Position numbers and translations under genes: made by a program | In this document: positions 1 through 6,427 of the stretch, piece after piece | Layout of the letters: each line of letters opens with the position of its first letter | How positions within the stretch are numbered: the stretch's first letter is position 1 | Notes under the pieces: model-generated | Database searches by the model: none | What the model saw: the letters and a program-made list of their open reading frames with translations, nothing else | What the model was told of the DNA's origin: nothing | Source: Rickettsiales bacterium | GTDB taxonomy: Bacteria; Pseudomonadota; Alphaproteobacteria; Rickettsiales; UBA1997 | Length of the DNA stretch: 11,016 nt | Assembly: GCA_947496905.1 (NCBI GenBank) | Contig: CANMEW010000041.1 | Coordinates: forward strand, 1-11,016 | Reading direction: 5' to 3'

Positions 1-1
1 G

Positions 2-172
2 AATTTTACTAAAATTATTTGCCAGAAAATGAGGGACCACCACTCGATTTCTGGTAAAAAAATAGTAGTAGAAAGTCTTGTAGAAGCAAGGGGGATGTGG
101 GGTGAGGAGGTATTTCAGGATGGACTAGGTAAGCTGTATTATATACTGGGTGGTTTACAGCAAAATTGCTAA
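2..172 (+). CDS. possible 3' end of an unidentified gene (partial)
   Basis: The frame is open from the window edge to a TAA at 170-172, about 56 codons. It includes a possible internal start at 29 (MRDHHS...) and ends in LYYILGGLQQNC. I do not recognise the protein. Codon choice looks acceptable and a terminator-like inverted repeat begins exactly at the stop codon, which is the main support. It is short and cut off by the window edge, so it may be chance or a decayed gene. It runs rightward, convergent with the rodA-hisE-erpA operon. Confidence 0.25.
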   Translation, partial: NFTKIICQKMRDHHSISGKKIVVESLVEARGMWGEEVFQDGLGKLYYILGGLQQNC

Positions 173-204
173 GAGCCTCTTGCCCTTCATCTAGCGGCTC
201 TTTT
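171..204 (+). terminator. possible rho-independent terminator
   Basis: The arms AAGAGCC (171-177) and GGCTCTT (196-202) are perfect complements around an 18-nt loop. The right arm runs into a TTTT at 201-204. The structure overlaps the TAA of the preceding frame. The long loop and short U tract make it a weak candidate. Confidence 0.35.
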
Positions 205-219
205 GGCGCATCTGACTTC

Positions 220-264
220 GGTAAAATTGTTCCAGATAACTACGTATCTGGAGAAAATTTTACC
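220..264. repeat. 45-bp imperfect palindrome
   Basis: The left arm begins GGTAAAATT and ends TCCAGATA. The right arm begins TATCTGGA and ends AATTTTACC. The arms pair over nearly 20 bp with one small bulge around a 6-nt loop (ACTACG, 239-244). There is no U tract on either side, so a terminator is less likely than a palindromic repeat unit. It lies downstream of the erpA stop. Confidence 0.55.
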
Positions 265-349
265 TCGTCATCTGGCCAAAATAGCTCGCGGTCTGAGGCA
301 AAAAATTTAAAGACACGCTCTAGAGAAGTTTGAATGCAGCTCTTTAGCT

Positions 350-685
350 CTAGACACTAAAAGAAGAACCGCAGCCGCAACTGGCTTTGGCATTTGGATT
401 GCTAACCTTGAAGTAAGATGATCCCAGTTCTTGAATAAATTCAATTTCAGCTCCATCTAAAAATGGCAGAGAGGTTTCGTCGGTGACGGCTAAAATTTCT
501 GAATTTTCTTCGGCAATTTTAATGTCGCCAGCAAGGCTCTTAACATCTAACTCAAAGATGTATTGAAAGCCGCTACAGCCACCTCCAGAAACAGAGATGC
601 GTAAAAATTTCTCACGATTTTCTGCCTTTTGCTTAATCTCACGAAGTCTTTGTAGTGCTGATTTGGCAAGGTTTACTGAGTTCAC
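350..685 (-). CDS. erpA: A-type iron-sulfur cluster carrier (ErpA/IscA family)
   Basis: A-type carriers receive [Fe-S] clusters and hand them to target enzymes in the cytoplasm. The protein is 111 aa, normal for the family. The three cluster-ligand cysteines are visible: Cys37 in GGGCSGF, and Cys103 and Cys105 in the C-terminal CGCG. The NPNA..CGCGSSFSV ending fits ErpA better than IscA, which typically ends CGCGESF; this is from memory of the families. The start is GTG at 685, and its GTGA overlaps the hisE TGA stop, implying translational coupling. A GAGG stretch lies about 11 nt upstream. It is the last gene of the rodA-hisE-erpA operon. No isc/suf gene is adjacent, so IscA or SufA remain alternative names. 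Confidence 0.9.
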   Translation of the reverse strand: MNSVNLAKSALQRLREIKQKAENREKFLRISVSGGGCSGFQYIFELDVKSLAGDIKIAEENSEILAVTDETSLPFLDGAEIEFIQELGSSYFKVSNPNAKASCGCGSSFSV

Positions 686-999
686 TTCTTTACATTCCTC
701 TTTTTGAATTCACTTAAAATTTCCTCAAGTTCAACTCCTTGCGAGGCCAGCAAAACTAAGGTGTGGAAGAATAAATCGCAGACCTCGCCAACTAACTCAT
801 TACGAGTTTTTTTACTCCGCTTTTTGTCATTAAGAAAAGCTGCCACCACCACCTCCACAGCCTCTTCCCCAACTTTACGCGCCGTCCTTTCCAACCCAGC
901 TTTTGCTAATTCGTAGGTGTAGGAATTTTTTTCTTTAGCAGAAATTTTCTTTTTGATTAAGGCAAAAAGCTCTTCAAGCGGGAGTTTGTTTGGTTTCAT
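682..999 (-). CDS. hisE: phosphoribosyl-ATP pyrophosphatase HisE
   Basis: HisE hydrolyses phosphoribosyl-ATP to phosphoribosyl-AMP and pyrophosphate, the second step of histidine biosynthesis, in the cytoplasm. The 105-aa all-helical MazG-like protein shows the family landmarks: SYTYELAKAG (26-35), RKVGEEAVEVVVAA (41-54) with the acidic EE..E metal-binding cluster, and E72..D75 in GEVCDLFFHTLVLL, followed by GVELEEILSEFKKR. Its ATG lies one base after the rodA stop, and its TGA overlaps the erpA GTG. No Shine-Dalgarno is visible, so it probably depends on rodA translation. No other his gene is in view. A related MazG-type nucleotide pyrophosphohydrolase is a less likely alternative. Confidence 0.9.
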   Translation of the reverse strand: MKPNKLPLEELFALIKKKISAKEKNSYTYELAKAGLERTARKVGEEAVEVVVAAFLNDKKRSKKTRNELVGEVCDLFFHTLVLLASQGVELEEILSEFKKRNVKK

Positions 1000-1000
1000 T

Positions 1001-2128
1001 TTAATTGAGTTTTAAGTCGGAATTTCTGTGCAAATCAACATTCAGCACCAATCCAAATCCAATCATCATTGAAGCCATGATGGTTCCGCCGTAGGAGATG
1101 AATGGGAGTGGAGCACCGACGACTGGAATTAAACCCATTCCCATTCCCATGTTAATGAACATGTGGATGAAGAAAATATTGACGACGCCCATGGTCAATA
1201 GACGTCCGTACTGATGCTTAGTTTTAGTGGCGATGTCGATGCAGATGGCGATGATTGCAGAATAGACGGCAATGGTAAGGAAGCTGCCCACAAATCCTAA
1301 TTCCTCGGAGAGCATCGTAAAAATAAAATCGGTTTGCTTCTCTGGTAAAAAATTTAACTGACCCTGCGTGCCGTTGAGATATCCCTTGCCAAACATTCCA
1401 CCTGAGCCAATGGCAATTTTGGATTGAATGATGTTGTAGCCACTTCCCAGCGGGTCATTGTCAGGATTTAAAAATGTGAGAATGCGCTGCTTTTGGTAAT
1501 CGTAGAGAAGAAAGCTCCAAGCAAAGGGAACTGTGGCTAGAGCTACGACGCCGACAGAAATAAATTTCCACATTTTCACCCCAGCTAAAAATAAAACTGA
1601 GACCCCAACTAAAACCAAAATTGTTGCCGTGCCGAGATCTGGTTGGTGAAAAATAAAAACTGCCGGAACTGCAATTATCGCAATCGGAATGATCAGGAAT
1701 TTTAATCGACCAATATTCTCCATTTCAGTATTGTAGAAATAACGTGCCAAAGCAAAGACCGTGCAGACTTTCATGATTTCCGAAGGCTGAATCGTGAGTG
1801 ATCCGATGCGAAACCATCTGGTCGCACCCATGGCATTGTGCCCCATGACGTCAACAATAACTACCATCGTCAGTGCCGCTGCGTAAAAAACGTAAGATGC
1901 CTTAAACCAGATTTTAATGTCGGTAATTGCGATGAAGAGCATTAGCGGAAAAAAGATGCAGAAAAAGCCGAGCTGCCTTGCTAGCCATGGCTTGAAACTT
2001 CCACCGCCAGCAGAGTAAAGCATTAAAAATCCGATGAATGCTAGGATGATGATGAGGGAAATTAGCAGCCAATTTAGTTGCTCTAACTTTTGCGACAGAG
2101 AAATTTTTTCGCGCTCGATGAATGGCAT
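1001..2128 (-). CDS. rodA: peptidoglycan glycosyltransferase RodA (MrdB, SEDS family)
   Basis: RodA polymerises lipid II into glycan strands during lateral wall growth, working with the transpeptidase PBP2 in the inner membrane. The 375-aa protein has about ten hydrophobic segments. The SEDS signatures are RWFRIG...QPSEIMK (about 104-120), HQPDLGTA (161-168) with the expected catalytic Asp164, GSGYNIIQSKIAIGSGG in the large extracytoplasmic loop, QTDFIFTMLSEELGF, and PFISYGGT near the C terminus. This pattern fits RodA better than FtsW. The usual partner gene mrdA (PBP2) is not adjacent; upstream is the divergent virB8. No Shine-Dalgarno is evident before the ATG. It leads a compact operon with hisE and erpA. 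Presence of rodA indicates a wall-making lineage. Confidence 0.93.
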   Translation of the reverse strand: MPFIEREKISLSQKLEQLNWLLISLIIILAFIGFLMLYSAGGGSFKPWLARQLGFFCIFFPLMLFIAITDIKIWFKASYVFYAAALTMVVIVDVMGHNAMGATRWFRIGSLTIQPSEIMKVCTVFALARYFYNTEMENIGRLKFLIIPIAIIAVPAVFIFHQPDLGTATILVLVGVSVLFLAGVKMWKFISVGVVALATVPFAWSFLLYDYQKQRILTFLNPDNDPLGSGYNIIQSKIAIGSGGMFGKGYLNGTQGQLNFLPEKQTDFIFTMLSEELGFVGSFLTIAVYSAIIAICIDIATKTKHQYGRLLTMGVVNIFFIHMFINMGMGMGLIPVVGAPLPFISYGGTIMASMMIGFGLVLNVDLHRNSDLKLN

Positions 2129-2302
2129 TAATCTAAAAAATATTTGAGAAAAATTTTGGGGGAAGAATTTGTAAGAGCAGAGCGAAATAGAGGAAGAGCT
2201 GGCGCGGATTAAGACGGCTTGAAATATTAATCAAGCTCCCTAGCTTCCACCGAAACTTTTTTTTCTTTTAAAAAAACTGCCTTCCGACCTTTATTCTCAA
2301 GC

Positions 2303-2965
2303 ATGTCCGAGACTGCCAATCAGCACAAAAAAACCAAATCAAAAATCAAAAGTTGGTATTCAAATCGCTACCAAATCGTAGTGGTGCAGCGCAATATTTT
2401 GCTGCTCTTCACTTTGATTTCGATGTTCTCTGTTGCGATCTCGGTGATTTTTGTAAAAAATGTAATGTCCTCGAAATCTCTTGAGCCCTACGTAATCGAG
2501 GTTGAGGAGAAAACTGGAATCGCCACTGTTGTTGACCAACTAACTGCACAAAACTTCACCGGCGATCAAGCGATCCGAAAATATTTCATTAACGCTTTCA
2601 TCCATGCCGCCAGTGGTTACGATCCAAAAACCTACAAGCAAGACGCTGACAAAGTAAGACTATTCTCAACCCCCGGCATTTACTCTGACTTCCGCAGCCG
2701 CATCAATGCTAGAGAACTTGGTGTCGATTCTTACATCGATGTCCGGATAAAATCCGTTCAAACGATCGACCAGAACACCGTGCAGGTTCGTATCGCAAGA
2801 CAAATTGTAACCAAAGAAGCAGAGCCACAAACCAAGGATGAAGTCATCACGATGCATTTCTATTTCTCTCCAGAAATGAACCTCACCTTAGAAGAGCGGC
2901 TAATAAACCCATTGGGCTTCCAAGTCAGCAACTACTCAATCGCAGAAGAAGTCTTCTCCTACTAA
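2303..2965 (+). CDS. virB8: type IV secretion system protein VirB8
   Basis: VirB8 is a bitopic inner-membrane protein that nucleates assembly of the VirB channel, with a periplasmic NTF2-like domain. The 220-aa product has a short basic cytoplasmic tail (to about residue 29, including WYSNRYQ), one membrane segment at about 31-52, and a periplasmic domain ending in the family signature NPLGFQV (202-208) followed by SNYSIAEE. Length matches the family. The WYxxRYQ..VVQRN N-terminal motif is typical of rickettsial VirB8, by recollection. virB9 follows after 10 nt, so the two are co-transcribed. No Shine-Dalgarno precedes the ATG. Rickettsiales often carry an extra orphan virB8-virB9 pair; which copy this is cannot be told here. 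Confidence 0.92.
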   Translation: MSETANQHKKTKSKIKSWYSNRYQIVVVQRNILLLFTLISMFSVAISVIFVKNVMSSKSLEPYVIEVEEKTGIATVVDQLTAQNFTGDQAIRKYFINAFIHAASGYDPKTYKQDADKVRLFSTPGIYSDFRSRINARELGVDSYIDVRIKSVQTIDQNTVQVRIARQIVTKEAEPQTKDEVITMHFYFSPEMNLTLEERLINPLGFQVSNYSIAEEVFSY

Positions 2966-2975
2966 AAACTGAAAA

Positions 2976-3860
2976 ATGCATTCAATCGAGATTTTTAACA
3001 TTGTATCCAATACTCGATTCAGCTTTGCAAAAAGCTGTCTAAAGCATTTTTTTCTCACCGCTTTTTTCCTCCTTCTAATCGCATCAAGCTCCTCTGCGCA
3101 AACTCCAATTACCACCGACTCCCGCATCAGAACTCTAGTCTACAACCCCAACGAGGTCTACGAGCTAAAATTCTACTACAATTACCAGTCATTCATTGAG
3201 TTCGCCGAAGATGAGGAAATTGAAATGATTTCAATTGGAGAGGCTTTTGCTTGGAGATTAACTCCTGCCGGAAAGAGATTATTTTTACGCCCGCTTGAGA
3301 TTGCCGCTCACACCAACATGACCATCATCACCAATAAAAGGACCTACCATTTCGACATCAGATCCGACGAATTTAATGGCAAAGCCGACGAGGATTTAAT
3401 CTACACCGTAAGATTTTTCTACCCACAGATTGGTCAGCCATTACCAATTCCGCCACAATTAGCCGCGCCAAATCCTGCGGCAAAGCAACCAGCGCCAACA
3501 AGATCAATCATTAAAACTCCGATTCCGGGAGCAAATGTTACCGAAAGATTACCAGGAATTATTGAGCGTAACCCTGAAGGCGCTGAATTAAATTTTGATT
3601 ACAGCCTTGCTGGCAAATCAGACAACATCACGCCGCTAAAGGTTTACGACGATGGTCATGAAACCTTCTTCCAATTCAAAGACGACAATTTGGTGATTCC
3701 TTCGATTAACTCAGTGGACGTCAATGGTAACGAGCAATCACTGGCTTACATCATTCGCGACAATTACGTAGTCCTCCCAACCACCTCTAGGCAATTCACC
3801 TTGCGCCTAGCGGACAGCCTGCTCTGCATCTACAACAATAAACTCCTCACGCTTAAGTAG
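2976..3860 (+). CDS. virB9: type IV secretion system protein VirB9 (CagX family)
   Basis: VirB9 is a periplasmic and outer-membrane component of the core complex, contacting VirB7 and VirB10. The 294-aa product has an N-terminal signal sequence: a long polar region, a hydrophobic core at about 24-36, and a likely signal peptidase I site after SSSSA (residue 41). There is no lipobox Cys. The N-terminal domain includes the motifs RIRTLVYNPNEVYEL and IEFAEDEEIEMISIGEAFAW. A Pro/Ala-rich linker (about 150-175) follows, then the C-terminal beta-sandwich from about 205 (PLKVYDDGHETFFQF ... FTLRLADSLLCIYNN). It is complete, not truncated. The TAG stop is 6 nt from the convergent decarboxylase stop, and no virB10 follows. 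Confidence 0.92.
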   Translation: MHSIEIFNIVSNTRFSFAKSCLKHFFLTAFFLLLIASSSSAQTPITTDSRIRTLVYNPNEVYELKFYYNYQSFIEFAEDEEIEMISIGEAFAWRLTPAGKRLFLRPLEIAAHTNMTIITNKRTYHFDIRSDEFNGKADEDLIYTVRFFYPQIGQPLPIPPQLAAPNPAAKQPAPTRSIIKTPIPGANVTERLPGIIERNPEGAELNFDYSLAGKSDNITPLKVYDDGHETFFQFKDDNLVIPSINSVDVNGNEQSLAYIIRDNYVVLPTTSRQFTLRLADSLLCIYNNKLLTLK

Positions 3861-3866
3861 AGACCA

Positions 3867-4973
3867 CTAGATCCCACTCCCTAATTCAGACAAAAACACA
3901 TCGAGCTGCGCCTTTCCTATTCCCGGCATGCAGATGATGTGAGTTAATCCTGATTCGCTGGCCAATTGCCATTTAATGCAAAGTGCTTCTGCTGGTTTTG
4001 GAAAAACTACCGTGATTGCGTTCTCATTACGCCAAGCGGCAATACCCATTTTTTTCAACTCACCTTCAAGGTAAGCGGCCAGCTCCAAACTTTCCACCGC
4101 CCTCCTCTTCAAGCCATCCTTCCCAAAATTTTTAATCGCGTACCACAAAAACAACGGACTGTGACCATTGCGCGAACCAGTGATTGTTGTGTCTAGCGTT
4201 CCGATGTAGGGAATGGCGCGACCAACTCTGTCCTTGTAAGATTTTTTGACGATTACCACGCCGCAAGGAATTGGCGATCCAACAAATTTGTGTCCGCTAA
4301 TTGCAATGCTGTCTGCGCCATCTTCGAAACTGAATTTTGGTGAGCAATCAAGCAGTGACAGGTAGATCCCCGCCAAAGCTGCGTCGCAGTGAATGTAGTA
4401 ACTTCTAATCGCTGATTTTTTTAGCACTTCTTTGATTTTTCCAAGATCGTCTTTCGCCTCGGTCATCGTGGTTCCAATGTTGGCAATGATGATTGCCGGC
4501 TGATGGCGGTGCAGGTGAATCGCATCTCGTAAATCTTCGTAATCCATTTCGCCACTCTCTTGCGCGCGAATCACGATGCTTGGCATGTTGAGCAAGTGAA
4601 TATTTTTCTGAACGCTGTAATGCGTTGCCTCGGAGTAATAGACCATTCCTTGCGGGTAAAGTTCGCGAGCAAGGTAGAGAGCGTAGAGATTTCCTTCCGA
4701 ACCACCATTGGTGACGTAGCCCCAAGAATTGCTGGTTGGCGCCTTGAAGAGGTCAGCAAAAAATTGTACGACCTCGCGTTCAATGGAGCGCGAATTGAGG
4801 TCGTAAGTGGATTCAATCAAAGGGTCACCGAGATTGTTGAGTGGATATTTTAGCAATGGGTAAAGCTCGCTGTAGTCAAAGTCTTTGGCGATTGGGTAGC
4901 CAATGAATTGAGCAGCTCGCTCCTCAACTTTTTTGATGTAGTCTTTCAGGTAATTTTGAGATTTTTCGTCCAT
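3867..4973 (-). CDS. hdc: PLP-dependent histidine (or serine) decarboxylase
   Basis: This is a group II PLP-dependent decarboxylase of the Hdc type, predicted to convert histidine to histamine plus CO2. Serine decarboxylase, giving ethanolamine, is the close alternative. Landmarks in the 368-aa product: GYVTNGGSEGN (85-95), THYSV (117-121) with the ring-stacking His118, ANIGTTMTEAKDD (164-176), HCDAAL with Asp197, SGHKFVGSPIPCG with Schiff-base Lys229, TITGSRNGHSPLFLWYA, and AWRNENAITVVFP. These closely resemble the Morganella/Klebsiella enzyme as I remember it. It stands alone, convergent with virB9, with no histidine/histamine antiporter beside it. No Shine-Dalgarno or clear promoter is visible upstream. 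Substrate is uncertain, because plant serine decarboxylases share most of these motifs. Confidence 0.82.
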   Translation of the reverse strand: MDEKSQNYLKDYIKKVEERAAQFIGYPIAKDFDYSELYPLLKYPLNNLGDPLIESTYDLNSRSIEREVVQFFADLFKAPTSNSWGYVTNGGSEGNLYALYLARELYPQGMVYYSEATHYSVQKNIHLLNMPSIVIRAQESGEMDYEDLRDAIHLHRHQPAIIIANIGTTMTEAKDDLGKIKEVLKKSAIRSYYIHCDAALAGIYLSLLDCSPKFSFEDGADSIAISGHKFVGSPIPCGVVIVKKSYKDRVGRAIPYIGTLDTTITGSRNGHSPLFLWYAIKNFGKDGLKRRAVESLELAAYLEGELKKMGIAAWRNENAITVVFPKPAEALCIKWQLASESGLTHIICMPGIGKAQLDVFLSELGSGI

Positions 4974-5073
4974 GATTTTTTGCGTTGAGAGATTTTTAGT
5001 AAAAATAAATTTTTCCTGCGTAGTTTTTACTGAGAGACTTAGAGCCGCCTGAATCTCACTTTTGGGCTTTTTG

Positions 5074-5098
5074 AATTTTCTACGGCGCGTAGAAAATT
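5074..5098. repeat. perfect 11-bp inverted repeat
   Basis: AATTTTCTACG (5074-5084) and CGTAGAAAATT (5088-5098) are perfect complements around a GCG loop. A short T run (ACTTTTTA) follows on the + strand, so it could act as a weak terminator, but no transcript clearly ends here. It lies about 100 bp upstream of the decarboxylase start. Confidence 0.5.
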
Positions 5099-5273
5099 AG
5101 ACTTTTTACTTGATTGAGCAGTGGCGCGGCTTTGGAAGTGGCAAGTTGTAAAAAATGAGATTAGTATTTTTTTGGCAAAAGCTGAAAAGCTTACTGGCTG
5201 TTGGGTAGAGGCGATGCAGCAGCCCTAGGCCTAGATTCAGCTAAAATAACCAGATGGGAGTAGGGAGCATCAG

Positions 5274-5298
5274 AATCACCAGACTGAGTCTGGTGATT
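5274..5298. repeat. perfect 12-bp inverted repeat
   Basis: AATCACCAGACT (5274-5285) and AGTCTGGTGATT (5287-5298) are perfect complements around a single central base; in RNA the loop would open to about five bases. No T tract follows. It could be a dimeric-protein operator or a palindromic repeat, but no gene it would obviously control is close. Confidence 0.5.
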
Positions 5299-5430
5299 TA
5301 GATGAAACTTGAAAAAGAAGCGAATCCCCCGACTCAAATGCTGTCGCATTCAAGCCACCACCTTTTGCAAACTTACTACCCCACTTTTAAGGAATAATGC
5401 CGAAAACCGAACGCGTTGTAAGGCTACCCC

Positions 5431-5466
5431 CTCTCCCACAAGGGGAGAGCACTGCGCCCTTTTTTT
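5431..5466 (+). terminator. weak terminator-like hairpin
   Basis: CTCTCCC (5431-5437) pairs with GGGAGAG (5443-5449) around a 5-nt loop. A run of seven T's (5460-5466) comes about 10 nt later, further than usual. This stem (CTCTCCC-ACAAG-GGGAGAG) is also a common intergenic sequence in many proteobacteria, so it may just be a repeat unit. Confidence 0.3.
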
Positions 5467-5534
5467 AAACAACTACTCCCTTCTCACCCCGACTTAAAAA
5501 ACACCTAAAATCATTTGAATTTTAGATGATGATG

Positions 5535-5607
5535 GGGGCGTAAATATGTTGCTAACTTTTGTGAGCAAGCTTGCTTGCGAGCGCAAGTTACCAACATATT
5601 ATGCCCC
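5535..5607. repeat. 73-bp nested palindrome with terminator-like T tail
   Basis: The outer arms GGGGCGTAAATATGTTG and CAACATATTATGCCCC pair with one bulge. Inner arms TAACTT/AAGTTA and a central GCAAGCTTGC continue the symmetry, with an unpaired interior bubble. The + strand continues with TTTTT (5608-5612) after the GC-rich base of the stem, as in a rho-independent terminator. Its length and nested symmetry are more like a mobile palindromic element. Confidence 0.6.
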
Positions 5608-5698
5608 TTTTTCTGTAAGAATTAATCGCGTTATCACCTCAACATAACAGCAAGTAAGTAGCTTATTCTAAGCGTGAACATCAACACCAAATCTCTAA

Positions 5699-5839
5699 GG
5701 AACCTCTGAAAAACCTAAATTTTTTGAGAAATTTTTAGGCAACAAATTTTTGAGCAGGAAAGCGTACTCTGATGTACGTGCTCGCGAGAAAATTTGGTAA
5801 CGATAAAATTTCCAGAAAAGATGGTTTTTCAGAGGTTCC
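5699..5839. mobile_element. 141-bp MITE-like element with CTAA target duplication
   Basis: Perfect 17-bp terminal inverted repeats, GGAACCTCTGAAAAACC (5699-5715) and its complement at 5823-5839, bound the element. The 4-bp sequence CTAA flanks both sides (5695-5698 and 5840-5843), a textbook target-site duplication. The inside is itself loosely palindromic, and it encodes no transposase. A 4-bp YTAR target is what the IS5 group of the IS5 family prefers (family knowledge), so an IS5-type element may have mobilised it in trans. It lies between the 3' end of cysE and the repeat-rich intergenic stretch. Confidence 0.8.
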
Positions 5840-5896
5840 CTAACTTTCTTGCAGATTTCTAATGACGGATCTGGGATAAAGCTTAAGCGCGAGGCT

Positions 5897-6427
5897 CTAA
5901 ATGTAGTAATCGATCTCTTGCCTTTTTCTGCCGGCCTCTTTTGCGATTTCCGCGACCATGATTTTGTTTGTTTCCAAATCTTCGATGATGATTGCACCTG
6001 GGCCAATCTTGGCTCCGCAGCCAATGGTTATTGGTCCTAAAATTTTTGCACCGGCACCAATTACGACGTCATCGTGAATTGTTGGATGGCGCTTAATTTT
6101 GGCAATTGACCTTCCTCCCAAAGTCACGCCTTGGTAAATCGTAACATTGTTGCCAATCACAGTAGTTTCGCCAATTACGACTCCAAAGCCGTGATCAATA
6201 AAAAAATTTTTACCAATTTTTACTTTGGGGTGAATTTCGATTCCAGTGAGTAGGCGACTAATGTGGGCGATGAAGCGAGGAAAAATTGGTACTCGTAAAT
6301 TTTCCAAAAAATGGCTGATGCGATGAAAGAAAATCGCGTGCACTCCGGGGTAGCAAAGAGCTATTTCAAAATAACTTTTTGCCGCCGGATCCTTTCTTTT
6401 TATGTTTTCAAAAAATTCGATTTTCAT
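5897..6427 (-). CDS. cysE: serine O-acetyltransferase CysE (short form)
   Basis: CysE transfers acetyl from acetyl-CoA to L-serine, giving O-acetylserine for cysteine synthesis, in the cytoplasm. From the ATG at 6427 the product is 176 aa, the short form lacking much of the N-terminal helical domain. The left-handed beta-helix hexapeptide repeats start near residue 63. FIDHGFGVVIGET (76-88) carries catalytic Asp78 and His79, and KRHPTI carries His114, with VTLGG between. I prefer 6427 to the ATG five codons upstream (6442) because it forms an ATGA overlap with the aatA stop. The C terminus (VAEIAKEAGRKRQEIDYYI) lacks the usual V-G-x-P-A segment. No cysK is adjacent. Confidence 0.9.
   Translation of the reverse strand: MKIEFFENIKRKDPAAKSYFEIALCYPGVHAIFFHRISHFLENLRVPIFPRFIAHISRLLTGIEIHPKVKIGKNFFIDHGFGVVIGETTVIGNNVTIYQGVTLGGRSIAKIKRHPTIHDDVVIGAGAKILGPITIGCGAKIGPGAIIIEDLETNKIMVAEIAKEAGRKRQEIDYYI

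Larger units (their letters stand above)
4974..5896. other. long non-coding stretch rich in palindromes
   Basis: I see no convincing gene in these 923 bp between the 5' end of the decarboxylase gene and the 3' end of cysE. It holds hairpins at 4998-5031 (AGTAAAAA/TTTTTACT), 5074-5098, 5274-5298, 5431-5449 and 5535-5607, plus the inverted-repeat element at 5699-5839. A 31-codon ATG frame at 5302-5397 and a TTG frame at 5309-5497 exist but have no support. The stretch looks like a collection site for small repeats or the remains of a lost gene. Confidence 0.5.

Noticed and set aside
704..916. Rightward 70-codon frame inside hisE
   Set aside because: Antisense shadow of a well-supported HisE gene.
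5302..5397. 31-codon ATG frame (MKLEKEANPP...)
   Set aside because: Short, no Shine-Dalgarno, no recognisable similarity.
5309..5497. 62-codon rightward frame
   Set aside because: TTG start, no ribosome-binding site, runs through a common intergenic hairpin, and the translation (TPSPTRGE...) is low-complexity and not family-like.
5695..6024. Leftward 109-codon frame overlapping cysE
   Set aside because: Opposite-frame shadow of cysE continuing through the MITE; no protein features.
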